The notes beneath the pieces were generated by a model that saw only the letters and a list, made by a program, of their open reading frames with translations, was not told where the DNA came from and ran no database searches. Of a stretch of DNA of 64,000 bases, positions 22,277 to 31,433 are shown piece after piece (the first letter of the stretch is position 1; each line of letters starts with the position of its first letter). Source of the stretch: JAWLBY01 sp041687455 (GTDB lineage Bacteria > Pseudomonadota > Gammaproteobacteria > Xanthomonadales > Xanthomonadaceae); contig JAWLBY010000007.1 of NCBI GenBank assembly GCA_041687455.1, forward strand, positions 1-64,000, read 5' to 3'. Position numbers and translations under genes: made by a program.

Positions 22277-22798
22277 GTGAACGAACTGATCGAGATCGAC
22301 CTCGATGCGCAGCCGGTCACGATCGACTGGCTCGGCGACCACCCGCGGCACATCGCGACGCTCGCCGAATGGCATGTCCGCGAGTTTGCCGAATGGGTCA
22401 ACGACTGGCAGGTCGAGCAGGCGATCGACGAGCTTCGATCGCACGTGGAACGGCACCAGTTTCCGACCACGCTGATCGCTCGCAGCGGCGATCATGTGCT
22501 CGGATCGGTCAGCCTGATCGCCGATGATCCGCCGGCGCCGCGGCGCTATGCGCCATGGCTTGCGACCCTTTACGTGCGGCCCGCCGCGCGTCGCCGTGGC
22601 ATCGGTGCGCGGCTGGTCCAGGCGGCGGTCGATGAGGCGGTCCGGCTCGGCATTCCAGAACTGCACCTGTGGACGCCGAAGCATGCCGGCTTCTACAAGG
22701 CGCTCGGCTGGGAATCGCTCGGCCGACAACGCTTCGACGGCATCGTCGTCACATTGATGCGGATCGATGCGGCGCGGCGGAGCGGCGCGGCCGCATGA
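22277..22798 (+). CDS. GNAT family N-acetyltransferase
   Basis: A 173-residue GNAT protein. The acetyl-CoA binding loop is RPAARRRGIGARLV (R/Q-x-x-G-x-G/A pattern) near residues 96-109, preceded by the WLATLYV strand and followed by LHLWTPKHAGFYKALGWE, the usual final GNAT helix. Substrate unknown. GTG start at 22277 lies nine bases after nrdR; the stop overlaps the ribD ATG (ATGA), so it is part of the nrdR-ribD transcription unit. Confidence 0.85.
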   Translation: MNELIEIDLDAQPVTIDWLGDHPRHIATLAEWHVREFAEWVNDWQVEQAIDELRSHVERHQFPTTLIARSGDHVLGSVSLIADDPPAPRRYAPWLATLYVRPAARRRGIGARLVQAAVDEAVRLGIPELHLWTPKHAGFYKALGWESLGRQRFDGIVVTLMRIDAARRSGAAA

Positions 22799-23904
22799 GC
22801 CGTTTCAGCGCGACCGACCACGCAATGATGGCCCGTGCACTGCGGCTGGCCGAGCGCGGGGCATGGACCACGCGGCCGAACCCGATGGTCGGCTGCGTGC
22901 TTGCGCATGGTGGCGACGTGGTCGGCGAGGGCTGGCACCAGCGTGCCGGCGGTCCGCACGCCGAAGTATTCGCGCTGCGCGCGGCCGGCGAGCGGGCGCG
23001 CGGCGCGACCGCCTACGTGACGCTCGAGCCCTGCGCCCACCACGGCCGCACGCCGCCGTGCTGCGACGCGCTGATCGACGCCGGCGTCGGGCGCGTGGTC
23101 TGCGCGCTCGGCGACCCGTTCGAGCATGTCGACGGCCGCGGACTGGCGGCGCTGCGCGCGGCCGGCATCGCGATCGACGTCGGCCTGCTCGAAGCCGAGG
23201 CACGCGAGCAGAACCGCGGTTTCCTGTCGCGGCTCGAACGCGGCCGGCCGTGGCTGCGGATCAAGCTGGCGACCAGCCTCGACGGCCGCACCGCGCTGGC
23301 CAGTGGCGAATCGAAATGGATCACATCGGAGGCCGCTCGCGCCGACGTGCAGCACTGGCGCGCGCGGGCCGGGGCCCTGATCAGCAGCGGCGAGACCGTG
23401 CGTGCCGACGATCCACGGCTGACCGCGCGGGTCGACGGCGACTGCGTTCCACCGCTGCGCGTGATCGTGACCCGGCGTGCCGGATCGCTGTCGCGCGAAG
23501 CAGCGATATGGCGCGAGCCCGGGCCGGTGCTGATCGTCGATGCCGACCAGGCGCAGCCGCGCGAGCCGTCGACAGGAGTCGACGTCGAGTGGCTGTCGCT
23601 GCCGGATGGCGACGGCGGCGTCGACCTGCCGGCGTTGCTGCAGCAACTTGCCGCGCGCGGCATCAACGAGACGCAGGTCGAAGCCGGTCCACGGCTGGCC
23701 GGCGCGCTGTTCGCGCACGGTCTGGTCGACGAACTTCTGGTCTATCAGGCACCGCTGCTGCTCGGCGAGCGCGGCCGGCCGCTGCTCGGCGGCATCGATC
23801 CGCGCGACATGGGAGGGCGGGTCGCGTTGCAGATGGTCGAGACGCGGCAGGTCGGAAACGACATGCGCCTGCTGTTGCGCGCCGCGAAGTCGGACGCCGC
23901 GTAG
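22795..23904 (+). CDS. ribD: Bifunctional riboflavin deaminase/reductase
   Basis: A 369-residue bifunctional enzyme for steps two and three of riboflavin synthesis: pyrimidine deamination, then side-chain reduction with NADPH. The zinc-dependent deaminase domain (1-145) shows HAE at 55-57 and PCAHHGRTPPCC at 79-90. The reductase domain starts with RPWLRIKLATSLDGRTA near 148 and contains the ISSGETVRADDPRLTAR segment. Length is normal. It overlaps the GNAT gene by ATGA and is separated from ribE by 153 bases with a repeat remnant. Confidence 0.96.
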   Translation: MSRFSATDHAMMARALRLAERGAWTTRPNPMVGCVLAHGGDVVGEGWHQRAGGPHAEVFALRAAGERARGATAYVTLEPCAHHGRTPPCCDALIDAGVGRVVCALGDPFEHVDGRGLAALRAAGIAIDVGLLEAEAREQNRGFLSRLERGRPWLRIKLATSLDGRTALASGESKWITSEAARADVQHWRARAGALISSGETVRADDPRLTARVDGDCVPPLRVIVTRRAGSLSREAAIWREPGPVLIVDADQAQPREPSTGVDVEWLSLPDGDGGVDLPALLQQLAARGINETQVEAGPRLAGALFAHGLVDELLVYQAPLLLGERGRPLLGGIDPRDMGGRVALQMVETRQVGNDMRLLLRAAKSDAA

Positions 23905-23987
23905 CAAGCGGCAGCCGCCGAAGGGAACTCCAGTCGCGATCGTTGCGTCTCGGGGGGGGCGGCGACTCGGGCCATTTCCGATCTGGC

Positions 23988-24014
23988 GATCGCGGCCGAA
24001 GCCGCTCCCACGGG
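23988..24014. repeat. Single REP-like arm between ribD and ribE
   Basis: GATCGCGGCCGAAGCCGCTC, followed by CCACGGG, resembles one arm of the family A variant elements; no clear inverted partner is present. The rest of the 153-base gap includes a run of nine G at 23952-23960 and ends in a GGGAGAGG ribosome site for ribE. Confidence 0.6.
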
Positions 24015-24057
24015 GTGGAATTGCGATTCACACGAACGACGGTAGCGGGAGAGGGAA

Positions 24058-24654
24058 ATGTTCACCGGATTGATCCAGGGCGTCGGCCGAATCGCGGCGA
24101 TCGAGCCGCGCGGCGGTGACCTGCGGCTGACCTTCGACGTCGGCACGCTGCCGTTCGATGCAGTCGAGCCCGGCGAGAGCATTGCCGTGTCCGGCTGCTG
24201 CCTGACCGTCGTCGCATTCGACGCACGCTCGTTCGCCGCCGACCTGTCGCGCGAGACGCTCGAGCGCACCACGCTCGGCGCGCTCGACGTCGGCGCGGCT
24301 GTCAACCTCGAACGCGCGCTGCAGGTCGGCGACCGGCTCGGCGGCCATCTGGTCTCCGGTCACGTCGACGGCATCGGCCGCGTGCGCCGGATCACGCCGG
24401 ACGCGCGTGCGCAGCGCTGGGCCTTCGACGCGCCGGCCGAACTGCTGCGCTACGTCGCCGAGAAGGGTTCGATCGCGATCGATGGCGTCAGCCTGACCGT
24501 CAACGCGGTTGACCCGAACGGCTTCGAGGTCGCGCTGATCCCGCATACGGTGACGCACACGGCGTTCGGATCGAGCGCGGTCGGAGCCGCGGTCAATCTC
24601 GAAGTCGACCAGGTTGCGCGCTACGTCGAACGGCTGCTGGCTGCGCGCGGTTGA
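24058..24654 (+). CDS. ribE: Riboflavin synthase, alpha subunit
   Basis: A 198-residue riboflavin synthase that dismutates two 6,7-dimethyl-8-ribityllumazine molecules into riboflavin. Two homologous lumazine-binding halves are visible: the first starts MFTGLIQGVGRI and contains GESIAVSGCCLTV, the second begins near residue 98 (HLVSGHVDGIGRV) and contains GSIAIDGVSLTVN. The length is typical (about 200). A GGGAGAGG ribosome site precedes the ATG. The next riboflavin gene is 3.5 kb away because of the inserted secreted-protein gene. Confidence 0.96.
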   Translation: MFTGLIQGVGRIAAIEPRGGDLRLTFDVGTLPFDAVEPGESIAVSGCCLTVVAFDARSFAADLSRETLERTTLGALDVGAAVNLERALQVGDRLGGHLVSGHVDGIGRVRRITPDARAQRWAFDAPAELLRYVAEKGSIAIDGVSLTVNAVDPNGFEVALIPHTVTHTAFGSSAVGAAVNLEVDQVARYVERLLAARG

Positions 24655-24827
24655 GTCCGGATTCGAGCCGCGTCCGGCGCCGTTGGCGCCGGAGGAGATG
24701 ATTTGGCGTCTTCGCCGTTCGGGTGGCTTGGTCGTTTGCATTCCGCTCACGACCAACTCATGACCACTTCTAACTCGGTATCTCGTTAACGCAACTAACG
24801 TTTGAATAAACAACCGAGGTTCGCATC
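24655..24827. other. Leader of the inserted gene, lower GC
   Basis: The first 40 bases hold a strong hairpin (CCGGCGCC / GGCGCCGG, about 24677-24695) just after ribE, without a T-run. From about 24740 composition drops sharply towards AT (GTTAACGCAACTAACGTTTG), marking the left edge of the low-GC segment and presumably holding the promoter of the next gene. Confidence 0.5.
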
Positions 24828-27800
24828 ATGGCCCCCCACCCCGCTCTATCTGGTTTCGCGTTCCTCGCACTCGTATCCGCAGCCGGTGCGGAGTCGACAT
24901 GGACGGCCCGAGTGAACCAAGACCCGGAACTTTCCGGCTTTCCCGTGCTCTCGGTGCGTCCCGTGGCAGAAGGGGGGGGGGCCGTCGTGCGTGTAGGGAA
25001 ATTTACGCAGGACTACGAGATGGTGTTCGGAGCGGATGGTCAGCCCGCGTCCGCTTGGCGACCTGCTGCATCGCAGACCGAAGGCTTGTTTTTCGATCAC
25101 GACACCGAGCTCTTGCTGCTGGACTCCGAAGCGTTCATACGGGATCCGCTTTCGTTGTGCGTTAGAAACCGTCTGTCGGACGGGCATGAACGCCGGGTTC
25201 TGCGAAATTACCGCCAGGCCATTCCTTTCGGGGCGCCAGGACACAAGCGGGTTTTGAGTCGGCAGGCGCTTGATGCAAGCGAATTTCGCATGCTCCTCGA
25301 TGTGGGTGGCGGCACATGGGCTGCGCGCTGGGGTGAGGATCCCGGTCGTGCTTCCATTGTCCGAATCGATCCTGACTGCACAACCCGGATCGTTGCAGAA
25401 ATTGACGCCGCTGACGTCGCGCTTGCAAATGCTCCGGATGCCCGGGCAGCCTACGTGCTAGCTTCCCAGCCGGATAATTCCGGCAACACCGATGCCCGAC
25501 TTCTCCGCATCGACCAGGACGGCGTCGCTTGGTCGATGAACCTCGGGTCCGGTCACTCCCATACGCAACTTGGCGCACATCCAAACGGAGATGCACTGCT
25601 GGTGCTGGGTGGGGATCTCCACCGCATCAAGGCGGATGGTATTCACAGGTGGGCGCCGATTCACTCCGAGACTCACCGGTTGGAAAAGATAACGCGCTGG
25701 AAGGACCGTCTGCTGCTCGCCCATGGCGACAATATCTTGCTCGTCGATCCCGATGGGCTGGTCAGCGACAAGTACAGGGTGCCGGGCAACATTGTCGCCT
25801 TCATACCCGATCAGGGCGATTTCGATAATCGGTTGGTCAACATCAGCACAAATGTCGGGAGGCGTGTGGTCCAGCTATCACTCGCCAACGGGATCGAAGG
25901 TCCGTTCGAGCAGCTACCGCTGCAACGGCTCACCAATTTTGTCCGCTTGGCTGACGGCCGTCTTGTGGTCGGCGCCGACCGGAACGTCTTGGGCAGCAAG
26001 CCAATCATCCTCGACGGAGAGAGCGCTCAAGTTCTTGAATTGCCTCTCGTTCCTGTCCGTCGCAAACTGCAGTCGGTTCTTGGTTCCGCCGATCTGACGT
26101 TTGCCGTATCAGCAGGATCGATCGGCGGAGAGTTGATTGCTCTGTCGGCTGACGGTCAGCCTGCTTGGAGTGTGCGCTCGGATGCGTGGGTCGGCGCGTG
26201 GACGCTTGCCGATGGCCGGATATGCAACGTCTCTTGGCAATCGCAGTATGGGCTGCAGGCGGAACTTGTATGCCGCAGCACACTGGATGGGTCCATCTTG
26301 TTCCGGTCGAACGTATCCGGACTCGTCGGTCCCTACGACAATCCTCGCGATGGAGCTTATCTCTCAGTTTCATCGGATGGCAGCGGATACTTCGTAACCG
26401 TTGGCCGTAGAAACCTAACCCGCACATCGTTTACACAAACCGGAGATATCCATCCGGCCAGTGTGCTGGAGAGCAATACCGACATCTGGTCGGAGACTCT
26501 GTCGGAGAACGGGAGCTTCGGCTATTCGACTTGGCCGGAGCGCCTTGTGCGTGTAGTCGGGGCTTCTGGTGATATCAAGTTCCAAAAGCAGGTTGAGCAC
26601 GCGCGACCAGACTACGTTTTTGATCGCGGAAGTGAAGTGGTGGTTGTTAACAATTACCATCGTGTAGCCACCGGCTACCATCTCAGTGGTGACGTTGCTT
26701 GGACAGCGCCGATACCCGTGCGCGATGCCAGATGGAGCATGCTCGACGACGGCTGGTTCTTGAGCGAGTTGAATCTGTCGCCTGACGACGACGAAGAACG
26801 GGTACTTGACGTTGCTCGCTTGGACTTGACGGGCTCCACCGTTTGGAATTCGCGTATCCCGGCAAGTATTCGCGACTTTGCAATCGTTGCGCCAGGGGCG
26901 CAGAGATTCTGGCGCATAGATCCGATTGCTGGTGCCGTGGAGGGATTCGATTTGCTGACTGGCGTCAAACGTGGCCGCAGGTTGCTGCCGAGACCTGGGG
27001 CAGTTGTGAGCGTGGATGCCAGCGGTGGTCTGGTTGCGAGCTACGACGACGGCACCATCATGCGGCTTGGTCCCGATTACGCGATGAGCGACGAGCGTTT
27101 GGCGCTCGACCATGCTTCGTTGTCCGGTGCTTGGCACGAGCCCGATCACGCTGGTCAGGGCTTGCTGTTCGAACACGTGCCGAGGGCGACAGGAGCATCG
27201 ATCGCGGCCGCTTGGTTCACATACGGCCCCGAGGATGGCCGCAGGGGGCTGCGCTGGTACACGCTGGCCGGCAATGTTGAGCCCGGTGCCACTGATTCCG
27301 AGCTCACGATCTATCGGAACATCGGCGGCCACTTCGGCGAAGGGACTACGGATTCGGAGACAGTCGGGACAGCGACCATCTCATGGCTCGCTTGCGACGA
27401 GCTGGAGCTGCGCTACGATCTGGCTGAAAGCGAAGGATTGAAGCCCGAGACCCGCGTCCTGCATCTGCGTCGGATTACATCGCGATTGTTCGATTGCGGG
27501 GCCGACCAACCCAACGCCGAGGAGGTGGTTACCACTGGCTTTTGGCATGATCCTTCGGCGCCGGGGCAGGGCCTCGCATTGCAGCAGGTCGGCCCCCAGG
27601 CAGACATGCTTGCTGGTGCCTGGTTTACTTACGATGTTGAGAACCGATTCGACGATGACCGGCATCATCACTGGTTCACAATGATTGGGAGCAAGGTCAG
27701 CGAGCGGCGGTACGCTCTCGATATCTTGCGTACGATCGGGGGCAGGTTTGGCGACAGAGTCGGCGGGTTCAATGGAGCGCCCACGAGCAACACGTATCGG

Positions 27801-27983
27801 GTTGGTACCGCGCATGTCGAGTTTGTTAATTGCGTGAATGGAGTGTTTGTGTACCACTTTGACGAAAGCGACTGGGCCGCCGAATTCGCTGGCATCAACG
27901 GTACAGTTAGCTTGCGAGCCATCACGGATACGACGGCATCCGGCTGCGTGGCGCCAGAAGATGCACCTGCGTCGGCACGCTGA
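24828..27983 (+). CDS. Secreted propeller-like protein with two C-terminal repeat domains
   Basis: A 1051-residue protein I do not recognise by name. A signal peptide (ALSGFAFLALVSAAGA, cleaved near residue 22) predicts export. Residues about 25-755 are beta-rich, with many short runs such as LLRIDQDGVAWSMNLGSG, LLLVDPDGLV and LIALSADGQPAWSV, the pattern of a PQQ/WD-like propeller. The C-terminus has two clear repeats, at about 767-890 and 904-1030, each with G-x-W-H-x-P, G-Q-G-L, AWFTY, W-[YF]-T and IGG-[HR]-FG; similar tails occur in secreted proteins of Xanthomonadales. GC and third-position GC are visibly lower than in neighbours, and the gene splits ribE from ribBA, suggesting acquisition. 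Confidence 0.8.
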   Translation: MAPHPALSGFAFLALVSAAGAESTWTARVNQDPELSGFPVLSVRPVAEGGGAVVRVGKFTQDYEMVFGADGQPASAWRPAASQTEGLFFDHDTELLLLDSEAFIRDPLSLCVRNRLSDGHERRVLRNYRQAIPFGAPGHKRVLSRQALDASEFRMLLDVGGGTWAARWGEDPGRASIVRIDPDCTTRIVAEIDAADVALANAPDARAAYVLASQPDNSGNTDARLLRIDQDGVAWSMNLGSGHSHTQLGAHPNGDALLVLGGDLHRIKADGIHRWAPIHSETHRLEKITRWKDRLLLAHGDNILLVDPDGLVSDKYRVPGNIVAFIPDQGDFDNRLVNISTNVGRRVVQLSLANGIEGPFEQLPLQRLTNFVRLADGRLVVGADRNVLGSKPIILDGESAQVLELPLVPVRRKLQSVLGSADLTFAVSAGSIGGELIALSADGQPAWSVRSDAWVGAWTLADGRICNVSWQSQYGLQAELVCRSTLDGSILFRSNVSGLVGPYDNPRDGAYLSVSSDGSGYFVTVGRRNLTRTSFTQTGDIHPASVLESNTDIWSETLSENGSFGYSTWPERLVRVVGASGDIKFQKQVEHARPDYVFDRGSEVVVVNNYHRVATGYHLSGDVAWTAPIPVRDARWSMLDDGWFLSELNLSPDDDEERVLDVARLDLTGSTVWNSRIPASIRDFAIVAPGAQRFWRIDPIAGAVEGFDLLTGVKRGRRLLPRPGAVVSVDASGGLVASYDDGTIMRLGPDYAMSDERLALDHASLSGAWHEPDHAGQGLLFEHVPRATGASIAAAWFTYGPEDGRRGLRWYTLAGNVEPGATDSELTIYRNIGGHFGEGTTDSETVGTATISWLACDELELRYDLAESEGLKPETRVLHLRRITSRLFDCGADQPNAEEVVTTGFWHDPSAPGQGLALQQVGPQADMLAGAWFTYDVENRFDDDRHHHWFTMIGSKVSERRYALDILRTIGGRFGDRVGGFNGAPTSNTYRVGTAHVEFVNCVNGVFVYHFDESDWAAEFAGINGTVSLRAITDTTASGCVAPEDAPASAR

Positions 27984-28151
27984 ACTGCGCCGTCCAACGC
28001 TGATCGGTTCGGTGAGGTGAGTCCACCGAGGCCGTCGAACCCGCTCCCCGCCCGGGTAACGGTCGGGTCGCGGCCGGCCGTACCGGCCGGGCCGGGCGCG
28101 AACACGACGGAGTAGAATGCCGGCCCTGCTCCTGCCGGTGGCTGCCTGCCG

Positions 28152-29255
28152 ATGCCCTTCGCCTCCGTTCCCGAACTGCTGGAAGAAATCCGTGCCGGTC
28201 GCATGGTCGTCATCGTCGACGACGAGGACCGCGAGAACGAGGGTGACCTGATCATGGCGGCCGAGCTGGTGCGGCCGTCGGACATCAATTTCATGGTCAC
28301 GCATGCGCGCGGGCTGGTCTGTCTGTCGCTGATCCGCGAGCGCTGCCGGCAGCTCGGACTGGGGCCGATGGTCAGCGTCAACCGGTCGCAGCACCACACC
28401 AATTTCACCGTGTCGATCGAGGCGGCCGAGGGCGTCACGACCGGCATCTCGGCCTATGATCGCGCCCACACGATCCGCACCGCGGTGCGGCCGGACGCCC
28501 GGCCCGACGACCTGCACCAGCCGGGCCACATCTTCCCGCTGATGGCGCAACCCGGCGGGGTGCTGACCCGCGCCGGGCACACCGAGGCGGCCGCCGACCT
28601 CGCGTTGCTGGCCGGGCTCGAGCCGGCCGGCGTGCTGGTCGAGATCCTGAATCCGGACGGCTCGATGGCGCGGCGGCCCGAGCTCGAACGGTTCGCGGCC
28701 GAGCACGGGCTCAAGATCGGTTCGATCGAAGAGCTGATCCGCTACCGGCTGGCCACCGAGCACACGATCGAGCGTGTCGACGAGCGCGAGATCGCGACCG
28801 AGTTCGGGCCGTTCCGGCTGCTCAGCTACCGCGACCGGCTCAGTCACGAACTGCATTTCGCGCTGGTCCGCGGCGCGCCATCGGCGGCACGGCCGACGCT
28901 GGTCCGGGTGCAGGTCAAGAACCCGTTGTCCGACGTGCTGCGCTGGCGCAGGGCCGACTTCGGCGTGTCGGTATCGGAGGCGATGGCGGCGATTGCGGCG
29001 GACGGGACCGGCGTGCTGGTGGTGCTGGCCGACGGCGGCGACGCCGACGCGCTGCTGGCGCGGATCACCGAGCAGCCCGCCGCGAAGGGGCGCGAGGACA
29101 GCCTGCGCGAATGGCGGCAGAACGGTGTCGGCAGCCAGATCCTGGCTGACCTCGGGCTCGGCCGGCTGCGCGTGCTCGGCACGCCGCGGCGGCAGGTCGG
29201 TCTGGCCGGGTTCGGGCTCGAAGTGGTCGAGTACGTCGATCCCGCGCCGCGCTGA
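28152..29255 (+). CDS. ribBA: DHBP synthase with degenerate GTP cyclohydrolase II domain
   Basis: A 367-residue two-domain protein. The N-terminal 200 residues are 3,4-dihydroxy-2-butanone 4-phosphate synthase, with the acidic motif DDEDRENEGD at 23-32, THARGLVCLSL, the HHTNFTVSIEA substrate loop and HTEAAADLA. The C-terminal half has the GTP cyclohydrolase II fold outline (HFALVRG, VRVQVKNPLSDVL) but lacks the zinc-binding cysteines and the GSLRCDCG-type motif. It should therefore make only the four-carbon unit, and GTP cyclohydrolase II activity must come from another gene. This RibBX form is common in proteobacteria. A possible -10 box TAGAAT lies at 28113-28118. Confidence 0.92.
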   Translation: MPFASVPELLEEIRAGRMVVIVDDEDRENEGDLIMAAELVRPSDINFMVTHARGLVCLSLIRERCRQLGLGPMVSVNRSQHHTNFTVSIEAAEGVTTGISAYDRAHTIRTAVRPDARPDDLHQPGHIFPLMAQPGGVLTRAGHTEAAADLALLAGLEPAGVLVEILNPDGSMARRPELERFAAEHGLKIGSIEELIRYRLATEHTIERVDEREIATEFGPFRLLSYRDRLSHELHFALVRGAPSAARPTLVRVQVKNPLSDVLRWRRADFGVSVSEAMAAIAADGTGVLVVLADGGDADALLARITEQPAAKGREDSLREWRQNGVGSQILADLGLGRLRVLGTPRRQVGLAGFGLEVVEYVDPAPR

Positions 29256-29450
29256 GCGGGCGTACGGCAACAGCGGACTGCGCCGGTCGGGCCTGATCTG
29301 CTGATCTCCGGCCAGGTGCAGCGGAAAGTCCGCTCCGCAGCCGCTCCGGGACGGCGCTGCAAGCTCAGGCGTCGGCACCCGCGCCGGTCGGAGAGGGCTT
29401 CCGGGCGCGCCACGCGGTAAACTGGCCGGCCCTCTCGCTGTCCCTTGCCC

Positions 29451-29957
29451 ATGGCCCGATACGAAGGCGAACTCCGGGTGGCCGACGATGCGCGTTTCGC
29501 GATCGTCGCCAGCCGCTGGAATCCACGCATCACCGACGCACTGGTGGACGGCGCACGCCGCACGCTGGAAGGCAACGGCGTACCGGCCGCAGCGATCGAC
29601 ATCGTGCGCGTGCCCGGCGCGTGGGAACTGCCGCTGGCCTGCGCGCGGCTGGCCGCGAGCGAGCGCTATGCCGGGCTGATTGCGCTCGGTTGCGTGGTGC
29701 GCGGCGACACCCGGCATTACGAGCAGGTCGCCGACGGCTGCGCCGACGGCCTGATGGACATCGCGCTCGAATACGGTTTGCCGGTCGCCAACGGCGTGCT
29801 GGCGGTCGAGCGCTTCGAGGACGCCGAGGCGCGCGCAGGCGGCGCGCACGGCAACAAGGGTGAGGAAGCTGCATTGGTCGCGATCGAAATGGCACACCTG
29901 GTCGAACTCCTGCCGTTGCCGGCCGAGGCCGACGCACCGCTCGGGAGCCTGGCATGA
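29451..29957 (+). CDS. ribH: 6,7-dimethyl-8-ribityllumazine synthase
   Basis: A 168-residue lumazine synthase joining the RibD product with the four-carbon phosphate. Typical features: ARFAIVASRWNPRITDALV at the substrate strand, RVPGAWELPL at about 53-62, and GCVVRGDTRHYEQVADG with the catalytic histidine at 89. ATG 29451 was chosen over TTG 29445 because it fits the family N-terminus. The stop overlaps the nusB ATG. The 195 bases upstream hold a possible -10 box (TAAACT, 29418-29423) and no riboswitch that I can recognise. Confidence 0.95.
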   Translation: MARYEGELRVADDARFAIVASRWNPRITDALVDGARRTLEGNGVPAAAIDIVRVPGAWELPLACARLAASERYAGLIALGCVVRGDTRHYEQVADGCADGLMDIALEYGLPVANGVLAVERFEDAEARAGGAHGNKGEEAALVAIEMAHLVELLPLPAEADAPLGSLA

Positions 29958-30409
29958 AGCCGCGGCGGCACGACGGCATCGATCCGGTGCTGCGCTCGCG
30001 GGCGCGGCGGCGGGCGTTGCAGGCGGTCTACGCCTGGCAGTTGTCCGGTGGCCGGCTATCGACCCAGATCGAGCAGTTCGCCCATGAGCAGGCCAAGGAA
30101 ATCGCCGACCTGGCCTACTTCCACGACCTGCTGCACGGGCTCGAGAAACACCTGGCCGAGATCGACCTGGCGCTGCGCGAGTTCACCGACCGCGAGATCG
30201 AACAGGTCGACCCGATCGAGCGTGGCGTGCTGCGGCTGGCCGCGTACGAACTGCTGCACCGGCCGGACGTGCCGTACCGGGTGGTGCTGAACGAGGCGGT
30301 CGAGACTGCCAAGCGCTTCGGCGCCGAGCACGGACACACCTACATCAACGGCGTGCTGGATCGCGCCGCCGCCAACTGGCGCGCGGCCGAATCGGGGCCG
30401 CGCCGCTGA
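29954..30409 (+). CDS. nusB: Transcription antitermination factor NusB
   Basis: A 151-residue all-helical RNA-binding protein of the rRNA antitermination complex with NusE (S10). The basic N-terminus RSRARRRALQAVYAWQLSG is the typical first helix, and the C-terminal half carries RGVLRLAAYELLHRPDVPYRVVLNEAVETAKRFGAEHGHTYINGVLD. It overlaps ribH by ATGA and precedes thiL, a conserved gammaproteobacterial order. Confidence 0.96.
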   Translation: MKPRRHDGIDPVLRSRARRRALQAVYAWQLSGGRLSTQIEQFAHEQAKEIADLAYFHDLLHGLEKHLAEIDLALREFTDREIEQVDPIERGVLRLAAYELLHRPDVPYRVVLNEAVETAKRFGAEHGHTYINGVLDRAAANWRAAESGPRR

Positions 30410-30440
30410 CCGCGCGACGCCGCTTCGGTCATCCGCGCAT

Positions 30441-31433
30441 GTGGCAATGGCCGAGTTTTCGCTGATCGCCCGGATCGCCGCGCGCGCCGGCCGACGCGAC
30501 GACGTCGTGCTCGGCATCGGCGATGACGCCGCGCTGCTGCGGGTGCCGGCCGGCCGGCTGCTGGTCGCGGCGCAGGACACGCTGAACAGCGGCGTGCACT
30601 TCCCGCTCGACACGCCGGCGGCCGCGATCGGCTGGAAGGCGTTGGCAGTCAATCTGAGCGACCTGGCCGCAATGGCGGCGGAGCCGGCCTGGTGCCTGCT
30701 GTCGCTGTCGTTGCCGGCCGACGACGCCGGCTGGGTCGACGGCTTCATGGACGGTTTCACGGCATTGGCGGCGCAGCACCGCGTCGCGCTGGTCGGCGGC
30801 GACACCACCCGCGGTCCGCTGTCGGTGTCGATCGCGGTGCATGGCTTCGTCGCGCCGGGCGACGCGCTGTGCCGGCGCGGTGCGCAGGTCGGCGACGAGA
30901 TCTGGATCACCGGCACGCCGGGCGATGCGGCTGCTGCCTTGCAGCGTCGGCAGGTCGGGCAGCCGGTCGAACCGGCATTGCAGCAACGTCTCGATCGGCC
31001 GCAACCGCGGGTCGCGGCCGGCCGCGAGCTGCGCGGGCTCGCCAGTGCCTGCATCGACGTCTCCGACGGCGTGCTGGCCGATCTCGGCCACCTGCTGGAG
31101 GCGTCCGGCATCGGTGCCGAGCTCGACCTTGCACGATTGCCGGTGTCGACCGCATTGGCGCGGACCGTCGACGGGCCGGCGCGCTGGGAGCTGCAACTGG
31201 CTGGCGGCGACGACTACGAGCTGTGCTTCACGGCGCCGGCGGCGCGGAAGGCCGACGTGCAGGCCGCGCTGCAGCGTGCGGACACGCCGGGCGCGGTGAT
31301 CGGACGGATCGTCGCTGGCAGCGGCTGCGCGGTGCGCCAGCCGGACGGCCGGCCGTGGCAGCCGCCGCGTCGCGGCTACCAGCATTTCGATCCGGCATTG
31401 GTGGCATCGGACAGGGACCGGCCGAGCGCATGA
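30441..31433 (+). CDS. thiL: Thiamine-monophosphate kinase
   Basis: A 330-residue kinase that phosphorylates thiamine monophosphate to the active cofactor. Family signatures: VLGIGDDAALL near 24-34, WKALAVNLSDLAAMAA (metal/ATP site), LVGGDTTRGPLSVSI, CIDVSDGVLADLGHLLEASG and LQLAGGDDYELCFT. Either GTG 30441 or ATG 30447 can start the protein; the first adds two residues. It ends in an ATGA overlap with pgpA. Confidence 0.95.
   Translation: MAMAEFSLIARIAARAGRRDDVVLGIGDDAALLRVPAGRLLVAAQDTLNSGVHFPLDTPAAAIGWKALAVNLSDLAAMAAEPAWCLLSLSLPADDAGWVDGFMDGFTALAAQHRVALVGGDTTRGPLSVSIAVHGFVAPGDALCRRGAQVGDEIWITGTPGDAAAALQRRQVGQPVEPALQQRLDRPQPRVAAGRELRGLASACIDVSDGVLADLGHLLEASGIGAELDLARLPVSTALARTVDGPARWELQLAGGDDYELCFTAPAARKADVQAALQRADTPGAVIGRIVAGSGCAVRQPDGRPWQPPRRGYQHFDPALVASDRDRPSA

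Noticed and set aside
27984..29450. FMN riboswitch upstream of ribBA or ribH
   Set aside because: Neither leader contains the conserved RFN-element blocks, and no matching multi-helix structure could be seen. A covariance-model search would be decisive.
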